Shown here: positions 50,448 through 62,318 of the stretch, piece by piece
Layout: each line of letters opens with the position of its first letter
Numbering within the stretch: the first letter of the stretch is position 1
Origin: Amycolatopsis sulphurea
Lineage (GTDB): Bacteria; Actinomycetota; Actinomycetes; Mycobacteriales; Pseudonocardiaceae
NCBI RefSeq assembly: GCF_002564045.1
Contig: NZ_PDJK01000001.1
Location: forward strand, 124,001-188,000
Length of the DNA: 64,000 nucleotides
Direction of reading: 5' to 3'
Translations under genes and position numbers: made by a program
Notes under the pieces: generated by a model
The model's database searches: none
Seen by the model: only the letters and a program-made list of their open reading frames with translations
Told to the model about the DNA's origin: nothing

Positions 50448-50519
50448 GCGCGACCCTAGGGCCGGGCGGGTGTTGGATGGAGGGACCACCGGGACGGTGG
50501 GCCGGTGAGGGAGGCAGCA

Positions 50520-51125
50520 GTGTTCACGGGAATTGTCGAAGAGGTCGGCGAGGTCACCGCGGTCGAGCAGCTGGACGGTGCGGCCCGGCTGACCGTACGC
50601 GGCCCGCTGGTCACCTCGGACGCCGCGCACGGCGACTCGATCGCGGTGAGCGGGGTGTGCCTGACCGTCGTCACGGCCTCCGGCGGCGAGTTCACCGTGG
50701 ATGTGGTGAACGAGACACTGCGTCGTTCCAGCCTCTCGAAGGTGGCCGTGGGCGACACGGTCAACCTCGAACGCGCGACGCCGGCCGGCGGACGGCTCGG
50801 CGGGCACATCATGCAGGGGCACGTGGACGGTACCGGCGTGTTCCTCTCCCGGGACGAGCAGGGCTTGACCACGTTCGAGCTGCCCGCGGCCCTTTCCCGG
50901 TACGTCGTGGAGAAGGGCTCGATAGCGGTGGACGGGGTGTCGCTCACCGTGGCGAGCGTGTCCGCGGACCGGTTCTCGGTGGCGCTCATCCCGACCACGC
51001 TGGAGGTCACCACGCTCGGCCGCCGCGAGAGCGGGGACCCGGTGAACCTGGAAGTCGACGTCGTCGCCAAGTACGTGGAGAAGCTCACTACCCCATACGT
51101 GGGTGTGAGCGCGCACAATGAGTGA
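50520..51125 (+). CDS. ribE: Riboflavin synthase alpha chain
   Basis: This enzyme dismutates two lumazines to riboflavin. The 201-residue protein has two homologous lumazine-binding halves, FTGIVEEVGEV...GDSIAVSGVCLTV and MQGHVDGTGVF...KGSIAVDGVSLTV. The GTG at 50520 was chosen because GGGAGG lies 5 bases before it and FTGIVEE is the usual N-terminus; a GTG 15 bases upstream lacks a site. A small CCACCG/CGGTGG hairpin lies in the leader, but no FMN riboswitch is seen. It precedes ribBA by 30 bases. Confidence 0.95.
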   Translation: MFTGIVEEVGEVTAVEQLDGAARLTVRGPLVTSDAAHGDSIAVSGVCLTVVTASGGEFTVDVVNETLRRSSLSKVAVGDTVNLERATPAGGRLGGHIMQGHVDGTGVFLSRDEQGLTTFELPAALSRYVVEKGSIAVDGVSLTVASVSADRFSVALIPTTLEVTTLGRRESGDPVNLEVDVVAKYVEKLTTPYVGVSAHNE

Positions 51126-51155
51126 CGTCGACCCCAGAGCAGGTGAGGAGCATTC

Positions 51156-53451
<2,296 letters not shown>

Positions 53452-53463
53452 CGCGCCGGTCGC

Positions 53464-54243
53464 TCAGAGCTCCAGATCCACGACGATCGGTGCGTGATCG
53501 GAAGGGCCTTTGCCTTTACGGGCCTCCCGATCCACGTACGCGTCGCGTACAGCGCCGGCGAAAGCGTTGTTCGCGTACACCAGGTCGATGCGCATTCCCC
53601 GGTTGTTGGGGAAGTTCCCCGCGCGGTAGTCCCAGTAGGTGAACGGGTGATCGTACTTGAGCGGCCGAGGGAAGACGTCCGACAGCCCCGCTTCGCGCAA
53701 CGCCGTCAGCGCCGCGCGTTCCGGCTCGGTCACGTGCGTCGAGCCGGCGAACGCTTCGATGTCCCACACGTCGGCGTCGTCCGGTGCGACGTTGAAATCG
53801 CCCAGTACGGCGAACGGCCGGTCCGTCGACAGCTCAGTGCCGACGAGACCGTGCAACGCCGACAGCCACTCAAGTTTGTAGGCGTAGTGCGGATTTTCCG
53901 GCTCACGGCCGTTCGGCACGTACACCGACCACACCCGTACGCCGCCACATGTCGCGCCCACCGCGCGGGCTTGGGACTCACCGTCGAACTGCGGCTCGCC
54001 GGGTAACCCGCGTACGACGTCTGCGAGCCCCACCTTCGACACGATCGCCACACCGTTCCACCGTCCGAGCCCGTACGCGGCAACCTCGTACCCCAGCGCC
54101 CGCACCGGTTCGACAGGAAACGCTTCGGTGGTGTTCTTCAGCTCCTGCAGACACAGCACGTCCGGCGCGGTGTGCTCCAGCCAGTCGAGCACCCGGGGCA
54201 GCCGGGGCACGATCGAGTTCACATTCCACGTTGCGACGCGCAT
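53464..54243 (-). CDS. xthA: Exodeoxyribonuclease III (AP endonuclease family)
   Basis: XthA removes 3' blocks and cuts abasic sites in base-excision repair. The 259-residue protein has the EEP-fold motifs in order: RVATWNVNSI, the metal Glu in CLQELKN, VLGDFNVAPDD, RIDLVYAN, and the C-terminal SDHAPIVVDLEL with the catalytic Asp-His. The ATG at 54243 gives the canonical MRVATWNVNS start; four extra upstream codons are not needed. Confidence 0.95.
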   Translation of the reverse strand: MRVATWNVNSIVPRLPRVLDWLEHTAPDVLCLQELKNTTEAFPVEPVRALGYEVAAYGLGRWNGVAIVSKVGLADVVRGLPGEPQFDGESQARAVGATCGGVRVWSVYVPNGREPENPHYAYKLEWLSALHGLVGTELSTDRPFAVLGDFNVAPDDADVWDIEAFAGSTHVTEPERAALTALREAGLSDVFPRPLKYDHPFTYWDYRAGNFPNNRGMRIDLVYANNAFAGAVRDAYVDREARKGKGPSDHAPIVVDLEL

Positions 54244-54306
54244 GCGGCCGAGCATCCCACACGCTGTGCCCCACCGGAGCTGGAGCGGGACGCCCGGCCG
54301 CAGTGG

Positions 54307-55023
54307 TCACACGCCCGCGGTGCTCTTGATCCACGAGCGGCTGTTCGCGACGCTCGCGTAGTTGTTGGTGCCGCGGGTGTTCGTGCCACTCTGGTTCTGC
54401 ACAGTCGACGCGACGCCGACCTGTACGCCACCGGACAGCTCGGGACCGCCCGAGTCGCCCTTCCATGCCGCGCCGTCCACGCCCCGGCTCTGAATCGCGC
54501 GGCCGCCGTACGCGTCCGTGGACCGGCCGCTGACCTTGACGTTCGCGACCTTCAGCTCGGACGCCGGCGGGCCGGTCGGGGTCGTGCGGCCCCAGCCGTA
54601 GAGCTGGTCGGTGCTGCCGTTGGCCGGGTCGGCGTCGCCGAGCTTGACCGGCGTCGCGTCCGTCGGCTGCGCGAGGTGCAGCAACGCGATGTCGCCGCTG
54701 GGCGCGGACTCTTTGCGGTCCACGGCGATCTTCGTGCCGCCGAAGAGCGTGTTCGAGCCGACGCGCACGAACATGCCGCTGCCGTCCTCGTCGAGGCAGT
54801 GCAAAGCCGTCATCACCCAGTCCGCGGCGACGACCGTGCCAGAGCAGTTGAAGCCCTGGAAGTCGCGGTCGGGAGTGTTGACGTAGACCTGTGCGCCCCA
54901 GCTGACCGAAGGCGCGTTGCTGCCACCGATGATGTTCGTCTGTGCGACGCTCGCGGTGCCGCCGGCCAGCGTGCAGGCCACGGCGGCCGCGGTGACCGTG
55001 CCGAAAACCCGGATCTTTCTCAA
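54307..55023 (-). CDS. Secreted trypsin-like serine protease
   Basis: The 238-residue S1 protease has a signal peptide (about 1-27), then NIIGGSNAPSVSWGAQV. The catalytic triad is His in MTALHC, Asp in SGDIALLHL and Ser in KGDSGGPEL. It lacks a typical long propeptide. I start it at a TTG (55023) because AAAGGA stands just upstream and the basic n-region RKIR begins there. It is the only gene between xthA and the divergent uvrC; a palindromic repeat lies upstream. Substrate unknown. Confidence 0.9.
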   Translation of the reverse strand: MRKIRVFGTVTAAAVACTLAGGTASVAQTNIIGGSNAPSVSWGAQVYVNTPDRDFQGFNCSGTVVAADWVMTALHCLDEDGSGMFVRVGSNTLFGGTKIAVDRKESAPSGDIALLHLAQPTDATPVKLGDADPANGSTDQLYGWGRTTPTGPPASELKVANVKVSGRSTDAYGGRAIQSRGVDGAAWKGDSGGPELSGGVQVGVASTVQNQSGTNTRGTNNYASVANSRSWIKSTAGV

Positions 55024-55172
55024 AGCGGGATCCTTTCCCAGGGGGGACCGAATGGGAGGAATGCCGAATCTGCGTTCGGCTGAACGGACGGTAGGCAGCG
55101 CGGCACCCGGCCGGGAACCGACGAACGTCGCTTTTGCCCGCGATATCCGACTTCCGTCGGGTCGCGTAGTCC

Positions 55173-55219
55173 GTGAAGGGGCCCTTGACGGACTCTGGGG
55201 CTGTGAAGGGTCCCTTCAC
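55173..55219. repeat. 47-bp double palindrome, copy 5 (diverged)
   Basis: Both arms carry substitutions (GTGAAGGGGCCCTTGAC and GTGAAGGGTCCCTTCAC) and the core is ACTCTGGGG, so the inner symmetry is partly lost. It lies between the divergent protease and uvrC genes, unlike the other copies, which follow genes. Confidence 0.9.
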
Positions 55220-55263
55220 AGCTTTGGACGGGAGGCGGGCGGCAAACTGCCGGGGCCGGAACA

Positions 55264-55269
55264 TAGGGT
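55264..55269 (+). promoter_or_regulatory. -10 hexamer for leaderless uvrC transcript
   Basis: TAGGGT lies 6 bases before the GTG at 55276 and no ribosome-binding site is present. Confidence 0.4.
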
Positions 55270-55275
55270 GGTGAG

Positions 55276-57264
55276 GTGGCTGATCCGACCACCTACCGAC
55301 CGAAACCGGGGAGCATCCCGGACGCTCCCGGCGTGTACAAGTTCCGTGACGCCGGGAAGCGGGTCGTCTACGTCGGCAAGGCGAAGAGCCTGCGCAGCCG
55401 GTTGAACTCGTACTTCGCCGATCTGTCCGGGCTGCACCCGCGTACGCGGCAGATGGTCACCACCGCGGCGAGCGTCGAGTGGACCGTGGTCGCCACCGAG
55501 GTCGAAGCGCTCCAGCTGGAGTACAACTGGATCAAGGAGTTCGACCCGCGGTTCAACGTCCGTTACCGCGACGACAAGAGCTACCCGGTGCTCGCGGTGA
55601 CCCTCGGCGAGGAGTTCCCGCGGCTGCACGTCTACCGCGGCGCGCGCAAGAAGGGCGTGCGCTACTTCGGCCCGTACTCGCACGCCTGGGCCATCCGCGA
55701 GACGCTCGACCTGCTGCTGCGGGTTTTCCCCGCGCGCACCTGCTCGGCCGGGGTGTTCCGCCGGCACGGCCAGATCGGCCGGCCCTGCCTGCTCGGCTAC
55801 ATCGAGAAGTGCTCGGCGCCGTGCGTGGGCCGGGTGTCCGCGGCCGAGCACCGCGCGATTGTCGAGGACTTCTGCGACTTCCTCGCCGGCCGTACCGAGG
55901 CGATGGTGAAGCGGCTGGAACGCGAGATGGCCGAGGCGTCCCAGGATCTGGAGTTCGAGCGCGCCGCGCGGCTGCGGGACGATCTGGGCGCGCTGCGCCG
56001 GGCGATGGAGAAGCAGGCCGTGGTGTTCGGCGACGGCACGGACGCCGATGTGGTCGCCTTCGCGCACGACGAGCTGGAGGCCGCCGTACAGGTCTTCCAC
56101 GTCCGCGGCGGCCGCGTACGCGGGCAGCGCGGGTGGGTGATCGACAAGGCCGAGGAGATGGACGTTCCGGCGCTGGTCGACCACTTCCTCACCCAGTTCT
56201 ACGGCGAGGAGTCCGACCGTGCGGGCCGGGACGAGCCGGACGCCGGTCCGGTGGTGCCGCGCGAGGTGCTCGTGCCGGAGCTGCCCGCGGACGCCGAGGC
56301 CGTCGCCGAATGGCTGAGCGGTCTGCGCGGATCGCGGGTACGGCTGCGGGTGGCGCAGCGCGGAGACAAGAAGGCGCTCGCGGAGACCGTGCAGCGCAAC
56401 GCCGCGGAGGCGTTCACTCAGCACAAGCTGCGCCGCGCGGGCGATCTCACCGCGCGTTCGGCGGCGTTGCAGGAGCTGCAGGACTTCCTCGCGCTGGACA
56501 GTGCGCCGCTGCGTATCGAGTGCATCGACATCAGCCACATCCAGGGCAGCGACGTGGTGGCCTCCCTGGTGGTGTTCGAGGACGGCCTGCCGCGCAAGTC
56601 GGAGTATCGGAAGTTCGCGCTGCGCGAGGCCGCGGCCGAGGGTGACGTCGCGTCCATCGCCGAGGTCGTGCGGCGGCGTTTTCACCGCTACCTCAAGGAA
56701 ACCGCGGCGGAGCCGGAGTCCGGAGACGAGGCGGGCGAGGCGGCCGAGCCGGTGCGCGCCGGAATCGACCCGGAGACCGGGCGGCCGCGCAAGTTCGCCT
56801 ACCCGCCCAACCTGCTCGTGGTGGACGGCGCGGGCCCGCAGGCGACCGCGGCCGCGGATGTGCTGGCGGAGCTGGGCATCACCGACATCGCCGTGGCCGG
56901 GCTGGCCAAGCGGCTGGAAGAGGTGTGGCTGCCCGGTGACCCGGACCCGGTGATCCTGCCGCGCACCTCCGACGCGCTGTACCTGCTGCAGCGGCTGCGC
57001 GACGAGGCCCACCGGTTCGCCATCCGTTACCACCGCGAGAAGCGCGCGAAGCGCATGCAGACGTCCGAATTGGACAGTGTGCCCGGACTGGGGCAGGCTC
57101 GGCGCACCGCGCTGATCAAGCATTTCGGCTCGGTGAAGAAGGTCAAACAGGCCCGGGTGGAGGAGATCGAGGCGGTGCCCGGCTTCGGCAGGCGCACCGC
57201 GGAAGCCGTCGTGGCGGCCCTGACCGGGGAGTCCGGGACCGCCGCTGGGGAGCAGGGGCCGTGA
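55276..57264 (+). CDS. uvrC: Excinuclease ABC subunit C
   Basis: UvrC makes both incisions in nucleotide-excision repair. The 662-residue protein has the N-terminal GIY-YIG nuclease ([30 protein letters not shown]), the [10 protein letters not shown] block, a UVR motif ([23 protein letters not shown]), the RNase-H-like C-terminal nuclease ([31 protein letters not shown]), and two helix-hairpin-helix motifs near the end. It starts the conserved uvrC-rapZ-yvcK-whiA group; the next gene overlaps or follows within 17 bases. Confidence 0.96.
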   Translation: MADPTTYRPKPGSIPDAPGVYKFRDAGKRVVYVGKAKSLRSRLNSYFADLSGLHPRTRQMVTTAASVEWTVVATEVEALQLEYNWIKEFDPRFNVRYRDDKSYPVLAVTLGEEFPRLHVYRGARKKGVRYFGPYSHAWAIRETLDLLLRVFPARTCSAGVFRRHGQIGRPCLLGYIEKCSAPCVGRVSAAEHRAIVEDFCDFLAGRTEAMVKRLEREMAEASQDLEFERAARLRDDLGALRRAMEKQAVVFGDGTDADVVAFAHDELEAAVQVFHVRGGRVRGQRGWVIDKAEEMDVPALVDHFLTQFYGEESDRAGRDEPDAGPVVPREVLVPELPADAEAVAEWLSGLRGSRVRLRVAQRGDKKALAETVQRNAAEAFTQHKLRRAGDLTARSAALQELQDFLALDSAPLRIECIDISHIQGSDVVASLVVFEDGLPRKSEYRKFALREAAAEGDVASIAEVVRRRFHRYLKETAAEPESGDEAGEAAEPVRAGIDPETGRPRKFAYPPNLLVVDGAGPQATAAADVLAELGITDIAVAGLAKRLEEVWLPGDPDPVILPRTSDALYLLQRLRDEAHRFAIRYHREKRAKRMQTSELDSVPGLGQARRTALIKHFGSVKKVKQARVEEIEAVPGFGRRTAEAVVAALTGESGTAAGEQGP

Positions 57265-57281
57265 ATGGGGAAGGAACCAGA

Positions 57282-58172
57282 GTGAGTGCGCAAGAGGGCA
57301 ACCGGAATTCCGGGATGGAGGTCGCCGTCGTGTCCGGCCTGTCCGGGGCGGGGCGGTCGACCGCGGCGAAGTGCCTGGAGGATCTGGGCTGGTTCGTCGT
57401 GGACAACCTGCCGCCGGAGCTGATCGCCACCATGGTCGAGCTGGGCGCGCAGGCGCGCGGCGCGATCACCAAGGTGGCCGTGGTGATGGACGTGCGGTCG
57501 CGGGCCTTCACCGACGATCTGGCCTCGGTGATCAAGGATCTGGACGCGCGCGGGTACAAGCCGCGGGTGCTGTTCCTGGAGGCCACGGACGCGGTGCTGG
57601 TGCGCCGGTTCGAGGCGGTCCGGCGCAGCCACCCGATGCAGGGCGACGGACGGCTCGCGGACGGCATCACCGCCGAGCGCACGCTGCTCTCGCCGCTGCG
57701 CGAGGAGGCCGACCTGGTGCTCGACACGTCCGCGCTGTCGGTGCACGACCTGCGGGCGAAGATCGAGGACGCGTTCGGCTCCGAGGCGAGCACGCAGACC
57801 CGCGTCACGGTATTGTCCTTCGGCTACAAGTATGGCCTGCCGATGGACTCCGACCTGGTGATGGACGTGCGGTTCCTGCCCAATCCGTTCTGGATCCCGG
57901 AGCTGCGCGAGCACACCGGGCTGGACACCGAGGTGCGCAACTACGTGCTCACCCAGGAGGGCGCGGAGGAGTTCCTGGACCGCTACCACCAGCTGCTGCG
58001 GCTGATCGGCGCCGGCTACAAGCGCGAGGGCAAGCGGTACCTGACGCTGGCGGTCGGCTGCACCGGCGGGAAGCACCGCAGCGTGGCGATCTCCGAGGAG
58101 CTCGCCCAGCGACTGTCCAAGGAGGACGGAATGGCCGTGAAGGTGGTGCACCGCGACCTTGGCCGTGAGTGA
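57282..58172 (+). CDS. rapZ: RapZ/YvcJ family nucleotide-binding protein
   Basis: RapZ is an RNase adapter and GTPase/ATPase in proteobacteria; its role in actinobacteria is less clear. The 296-residue protein has Walker A in VVSGLSGAGRSTAAK, FVVDNLPPELI, VVMDVRSRAF, the conserved KYGLPMDSDLVMDVRFLPNP block and GCTGGKHRSVAISE near the C-terminus. I prefer the GTG at 57282, with GAAGGA about 6 bases upstream; a GTG at 57261 overlapping the uvrC stop would add seven residues. It overlaps yvcK by 8 bases. Confidence 0.93.
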   Translation: MSAQEGNRNSGMEVAVVSGLSGAGRSTAAKCLEDLGWFVVDNLPPELIATMVELGAQARGAITKVAVVMDVRSRAFTDDLASVIKDLDARGYKPRVLFLEATDAVLVRRFEAVRRSHPMQGDGRLADGITAERTLLSPLREEADLVLDTSALSVHDLRAKIEDAFGSEASTQTRVTVLSFGYKYGLPMDSDLVMDVRFLPNPFWIPELREHTGLDTEVRNYVLTQEGAEEFLDRYHQLLRLIGAGYKREGKRYLTLAVGCTGGKHRSVAISEELAQRLSKEDGMAVKVVHRDLGRE

Positions 58173-59127
58173 GGTGCGCGCGGTGGCACTCGGCGGGGGC
58201 CACGGGCTGCACGCGACGCTGACCGCGTTGCGCCGGGTGACCCGCGAGGTCACCGCGGTGGTCACGGTCGCCGACGACGGGGGTTCGTCCGGGCGGCTGC
58301 GCCGCGAGCTGGGCCTGGTGCCGCCGGGCGACCTGCGGCAGGCGTTCGCCGCGTTCGCCGCCGAGGACGGCGGGCGGCTGTGGGCGGAGGTGTTCCAGCA
58401 CCGCTTCGGCGGCGATGGCGCGCTCGCCGGGCACGCGGTGGGCAATCTGCTGCTGGCCGGGCTGTTCGAGGTGCTCGGCGATCCGGTGGCCGCGCTCGAC
58501 GAGGCGGCCCGGCTGATCGGCATCTCCGGCCGGGTGCTGCCGATGTCGCCGGAACCACTGGAGATCGAGGCCGAGGTGACCGGCCTGGACAGCCGGGATC
58601 CCGGCGCGGTCCGGCGGATCCGCGGCCAGGTCGCGGTGGCCAGCACCCCGGGCCAGGTGCGGCGGATCAGCCTGCACCCGCCCGCCGGTGCGGACCGTCC
58701 GCCGGCCGGCTGCCCGCAGGCGATCGACGCGGTGCTCGGCGCGGACGTGGTGTTCCTCGGCCCCGGGTCGTGGTTCACCAGCGTGCTGCCGCATCTGCTG
58801 GTGCCGGATCTGCACGACGCGCTCGTGCGCACCTCGGCGGCGAAGGTCGTGGTGCTCAATCTGATCCCCCAGCCGGGGGAAACCGCCGGATTCTCCCCGG
58901 AGCGGCATCTGGACGTACTCTTCGAGCACGCGCCCGCGCTGCGGGTGGACGCGGTGATCGCGGACCGCGATTCGGTGCCCGACCCGGCCGGACTGCATCG
59001 CGCGGCCGGGCGGCTGGGGGCGCGGGCCCTGCTGGGGGCGGTGGCCGACCCGATCGTGGCGGGACGGCATGATCCAGATGCGCTCGCCGGGTGCGTGCGG
59101 CAGGCGATCGGGGAACATCGTGGCTGA
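58165..59127 (+). CDS. YvcK/CofD-like protein (gluconeogenesis factor family)
   Basis: YvcK-type proteins bind UDP-sugars and affect cell-wall and carbon metabolism. The 320-residue protein starts VRAVALGGGHGL, followed by VVTVADDGGSSGRLRRELG, HAVGNLLLAGL, GPGSWFTSVLPHLL and NLIPQPGETAGFS, all family motifs. The GTG at 58165 is preferred; a TTG six bases upstream is also in frame. It lies in the usual position between rapZ and whiA. Confidence 0.93.
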   Translation: MSEVRAVALGGGHGLHATLTALRRVTREVTAVVTVADDGGSSGRLRRELGLVPPGDLRQAFAAFAAEDGGRLWAEVFQHRFGGDGALAGHAVGNLLLAGLFEVLGDPVAALDEAARLIGISGRVLPMSPEPLEIEAEVTGLDSRDPGAVRRIRGQVAVASTPGQVRRISLHPPAGADRPPAGCPQAIDAVLGADVVFLGPGSWFTSVLPHLLVPDLHDALVRTSAAKVVVLNLIPQPGETAGFSPERHLDVLFEHAPALRVDAVIADRDSVPDPAGLHRAAGRLGARALLGAVADPIVAGRHDPDALAGCVRQAIGEHRG

Positions 59128-59163
59128 CGGCGGGCGCGCAGCGGAAGGCAGAAGGGGCAGCAG

Positions 59164-60153
59164 ATGGCGATGACCGCCGCGGTGAAGGACGAACTGAGCC
59201 GGCTGGAGATCACGAAGATGGGGCCACGCCGGGCGGAGGTCGCTTCGATGCTGCGCTTCGCCGGTGGGCTGCACATCGTGGCCGGCCGGGTGGTGGTGGA
59301 GGCGGAGCTGGACACCGGATCGGTGGCCCGGCGGCTGCGCAAGGAGATCCACGAGCTGTACGGGCACCATTCCGACGTGCACGTGATCACCGCGAGCGGC
59401 GGGCTGCGCAAGGGGACGCGGTACGTCGTGCGGGTGGTGAAGGACGGCGAGGGGCTGGCCCGGCAGACGGGCCTGATCGACCAGCGTGGCCGCCCGGTGC
59501 GCGGGCTGCCCGCGGCGGTGGTGTCCGGCGGGGTGGCCGACGCGGAGGCGGCGTGGCGGGGCGCGTTCCTCGCGCACGGCTCGCTCACCGAGCCGGGCCG
59601 GTCCTCCTCGCTGGAGGTGACCTGCCCGGGACCGGAGGCGGCGCTGGCGCTGGTCGGCGCGGCCCGGCGGATGGGCATCCAGGCGAAGTCCCGGGAGGTC
59701 CGCGGCGCGGACCGGGTGGTGGTCCGCGACGGCGACGCGATCGGCGCCCTGCTGACCCGCCTCGGCGCGCACACGAGCGTGCTGCAGTGGGAGGAACGGC
59801 GGATGCGCCGCGAAGTCCGCGCCACCGCGAACCGCCTGGCCAACTTCGACGACGCCAACCTCCGCCGCTCCGCGCGGGCCGCGGTGGCCGCCGCCGCCCG
59901 GGTCGAACGGGCGCTGGAGATCCTCGGCGACACCGCCCCGGATCACCTGCTGGCCGCGGGGCGGCTCCGGCTGTCCAACCGCCAGGCGTCCCTGGAGGAG
60001 CTGGGCCAGCTGTCCGATCCGCAGATGACGAAGGACGCGGTCGCCGGCCGGATCCGCCGTCTGCTCGCGATGGCGGACAAGCGGGCGAAGGAGCTGAACA
60101 TCCCGGACACGGAATCCGCGGTGACCCCGGAGATGCTCGAAGAAGAGGGCTGA
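59164..60153 (+). CDS. whiA: Sporulation regulator WhiA
   Basis: WhiA controls sporulation-specific cell division in Streptomyces together with WhiB. The 329-residue protein has a degenerate LAGLIDADG homing-endonuclease-like N-terminal part ([23 protein letters not shown]) and the C-terminal HTH ([16 protein letters not shown], then [33 protein letters not shown]). AGAAGGGG lies about 9 bases before the ATG. It ends the uvrC-whiA group and is followed by a hairpin terminator. With bldD the window carries two key developmental regulators. Confidence 0.96.
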   Translation: MAMTAAVKDELSRLEITKMGPRRAEVASMLRFAGGLHIVAGRVVVEAELDTGSVARRLRKEIHELYGHHSDVHVITASGGLRKGTRYVVRVVKDGEGLARQTGLIDQRGRPVRGLPAAVVSGGVADAEAAWRGAFLAHGSLTEPGRSSSLEVTCPGPEAALALVGAARRMGIQAKSREVRGADRVVVRDGDAIGALLTRLGAHTSVLQWEERRMRREVRATANRLANFDDANLRRSARAAVAAAARVERALEILGDTAPDHLLAAGRLRLSNRQASLEELGQLSDPQMTKDAVAGRIRRLLAMADKRAKELNIPDTESAVTPEMLEEEG

Positions 60154-60303
60154 TCCGGGCGTGGTGGCCGGAACTCGAGGCCGGTCGCGTAGTGGATGAC
60201 CGAGCCGTGGTCGCCGACGACGAGATCGGGGCGATCCCCAGCGGCCTCGTCGCTCAGCGGCGAGCCGGTCATCGGGGAGGCGCTCCGGTCACCCGCTTTC
60301 CGT

Positions 60304-60332
60304 GGTCAGCCGCCCTACGTGGGCGGCTGACC
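60304..60332. terminator. Hairpin terminator between whiA and a convergent oxidase-like gene
   Basis: A perfect 12-bp stem (60304-60315 with 60321-60332) closes a 5-base loop. It lies 8 bases before the end of the minus-strand gene and serves both directions. Confidence 0.85.
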
Positions 60333-60339
60333 CGGCGCC

Positions 60340-60777
60340 CTACCCGGCGATGCCCGCCCGGGCGATCACCTTCGTGATCTTCGCCCGGACGAGGGATTCC
60401 TCCGGGACCGCGTTGCGCTTGCCGAAGGCCTCCGCGTTCTCCTCGCCCATGTAGCGGGCACCGAGCCGGGTCGCCCAGGTCAGGACATCGTCGAGGTCGT
60501 GGTGCAGTTCAGCCTCGGCGGTGAACTGCACGTAGGAGTACGGCGGCCGCTGGTCGTCGACGGCGAGGCACAGGCGCGGGTCACGGCGCAGCACCTTGCC
60601 CTTGAGGGTGTCCGTACCGGTGGTGAAGATCAGCTCGTCGCCGTCGGGGGTCTCGTTGAGCAGGAACCAGATCGGGGTGACGATCGGCGCGCCGTCCGCG
60701 CGCACCAGGCCCAGCATGCCGGTCCGGGTACCGCTGCTCGCGAACGCCCACCACTGCTCGCGGCTCATTTCACGCAT
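60340..60777 (-). CDS. PPOX-class (pyridoxamine phosphate oxidase-like) F420/FMN-dependent protein
   Basis: The 145-residue split-barrel protein starts REMSREQWWAFASSGTRTGMLGLVRADGAPIVTPIWF and has KGKVLRRDPRLCLAVDDQRPPYSYVQF, the pattern of PPOX-class probable F420-dependent enzymes of actinobacteria such as mycobacterial Rv1155-like proteins. It likely binds F420 or FMN and reduces small molecules; the substrate is unknown. A minus-strand TAAGGT 7 bases before the ATG suggests a leaderless mRNA. Confidence 0.88.
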   Translation of the reverse strand: MREMSREQWWAFASSGTRTGMLGLVRADGAPIVTPIWFLLNETPDGDELIFTTGTDTLKGKVLRRDPRLCLAVDDQRPPYSYVQFTAEAELHHDLDDVLTWATRLGARYMGEENAEAFGKRNAVPEESLVRAKITKVIARAGIAG

Positions 60778-60784
60778 GCGGTCG

Positions 60785-60790
60785 ACCTTA
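60785..60790 (-). promoter_or_regulatory. -10 hexamer for leaderless PPOX transcript
   Basis: TAAGGT on the minus strand lies 7 bases before the ATG at 60777. Confidence 0.45.
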
Positions 60791-60825
60791 GAGGCTCACC
60801 CGCGCGTGCGCGCAGCGTGGCCGAC

Positions 60826-60831
60826 TAGCCT
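60826..60831 (+). promoter_or_regulatory. -10 hexamer for the SMC-like operon
   Basis: TAGCCT lies 8 bases before the GTG at 60840, which is the first codon of the three-gene operon. A later ATG at 60855 with weak purine-rich sequence is an alternative start. Confidence 0.4.
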
Positions 60832-60839
60832 GGCCTGCT

Positions 60840-62318
60840 GTGCGAGAAGACGAGATGACCGCCGCGGGCCTGGCCGACGAGGGGCTGACCCGCCGGCTGA
60901 AGGCGCTCGCCTGCACCGCGCCGCTGCACGACCTGGACACGCGCAAGCCCAAGCTCGACTGGGCGGACGCGACGATCTACCAGATGGCAGAGATCGCGCT
61001 GCACACGATCGACCAGGTCACCATCGCGATGGACTTCGACACCGGTGCCGGGCACGACGAGGTGATCGACCGGCTGCTGCCGTTCATCGCGGTGCAGGCC
61101 CCCTCGCGGATGCCCGAGGAGCACGTACGGGTGGCCAAGTGGGTGCTGGACAACCTGATCAACGTGGGCACCACCGACCGCGGTTTCCGGCGGGTCTACG
61201 GGTCGCTGGGTCCCGGCGGCTACCAGCGCCGGCAGTTCGACTTCAAGCTGCTGGTCGAGCTGGCCGCCCCGGACGGCGAGGTGTACCTGCGGGCCACCGA
61301 CGAGGCGATCAACGTGCTCGTCGGCGCGCTGGACACCGACGTCGAGTCGGCGCAGATCGCGGCCGAGGTGAAGCTGGAGAACCTGATCAACCGTGGCCGC
61401 CTGGCGGACGCGAAGCTGGCGGCCGAGCAGGCGCGCTACCGCACTGTGCAGTACGGCGAGACGTTGCGTGCCAAGCTCGACGCCACCCGTCGCGACGTAC
61501 GCGCGGTCGATTGGGAGCGTGAGGTGCCCGACCTGATCGAGTCGGCGCTCGGGCACATCGAGTCCCGGTTCCGCGCGGAGAACGCCATCCTGAAGAACAT
61601 CACCACCGCGCGCGACGAGTCCGAGGACCCGGATCACAAGCGCCGCGCGGCCGAGCTGGTCGACATCGTCGCGGACTGCATCCGCCGGCACACCCGTCTG
61701 CAGTCGCGGCTCGCCGACGCCGGGGCGGTGTTTCGCGCGGAACAGGACCGTCAGCAGTTTTCCGGGCCACCACAGCGCGCGACGCTCGACCTGTTCGGCC
61801 AGCTGCTGATGCCCACGCTGGATCTGCCGCTCGCCGATGCAGTCGCGCCGGCGGAGCACTTTTTCCATGCCGTAGCCGGGATCGTCCCACCTGTGGTGCC
61901 GTCGCTGTCGTCGCTGGTCTCGTTGCTGCTGCGGCCGGCGCCGGAGCGGGATCAGCTGATCGGTGAGGTTCCCGAGCCGGAGTTGGTGCCCGCCGAAGTG
62001 AACGACCGCTTCGGTGACGACGTGTGGCGGCAGGCCGACGAGCTGCTGGACCTGCCGGACGTGCCGCGCCGCCTGTCCGGTCTGCTGGAGGACGCACGGC
62101 GCAGTGGACAACCCGGGTTGCCGTCTCTGGTCGCGCTGCGTGCGTTGCACGCCTACAGTCCCGAGGTCGGCGCCGCGCGCCGGCAGGGGGAGCGCCACGT
62201 GCTGCTCGCGGTCGACGACGGCGCTGTGCTGGACGACCCGGACTTCGGTGGCGCCGATCTGCTGCTGTACACCGCTCAAGTCGACCGTGCGGACGACGAA
62301 ACCGAGGAGGTCGCCTGA
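60840..62318 (+). CDS. Kleisin-like subunit of a MukBEF/Mks/Wadjet-type system
   Basis: The 492-residue protein is largely helical, with an N-terminal winged-helix-like region (ATIYQMAEIALHTIDQV, FRRVYGSL), a stretch DEAINVLVGALDTDVESAQIAAEVKLENLINRGRLADAKLAAEQAR that resembles the middle helices of MukF/JetA kleisins, and a C-terminal part without clear motifs. The call depends mainly on context: a small wHTH protein and an SMC-type ATPase follow directly, the A-B-C order of Wadjet and Mks systems. Wadjet systems restrict plasmids by loop extrusion and cutting. Orthology is inferred. Confidence 0.65.
   Translation: MREDEMTAAGLADEGLTRRLKALACTAPLHDLDTRKPKLDWADATIYQMAEIALHTIDQVTIAMDFDTGAGHDEVIDRLLPFIAVQAPSRMPEEHVRVAKWVLDNLINVGTTDRGFRRVYGSLGPGGYQRRQFDFKLLVELAAPDGEVYLRATDEAINVLVGALDTDVESAQIAAEVKLENLINRGRLADAKLAAEQARYRTVQYGETLRAKLDATRRDVRAVDWEREVPDLIESALGHIESRFRAENAILKNITTARDESEDPDHKRRAAELVDIVADCIRRHTRLQSRLADAGAVFRAEQDRQQFSGPPQRATLDLFGQLLMPTLDLPLADAVAPAEHFFHAVAGIVPPVVPSLSSLVSLLLRPAPERDQLIGEVPEPELVPAEVNDRFGDDVWRQADELLDLPDVPRRLSGLLEDARRSGQPGLPSLVALRALHAYSPEVGAARRQGERHVLLAVDDGAVLDDPDFGGADLLLYTAQVDRADDETEEVA

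Noticed and set aside
50448..50519. FMN riboswitch before ribE
   Set aside because: The leader is too short and lacks the conserved FMN-aptamer motifs; only a 6-bp hairpin is present.
59943..60272. Minus-strand frame overlapping the end of whiA
   Set aside because: Most of it is antisense to the well-conserved whiA HTH region and the unique part is only about 40 codons without a recognisable motif.
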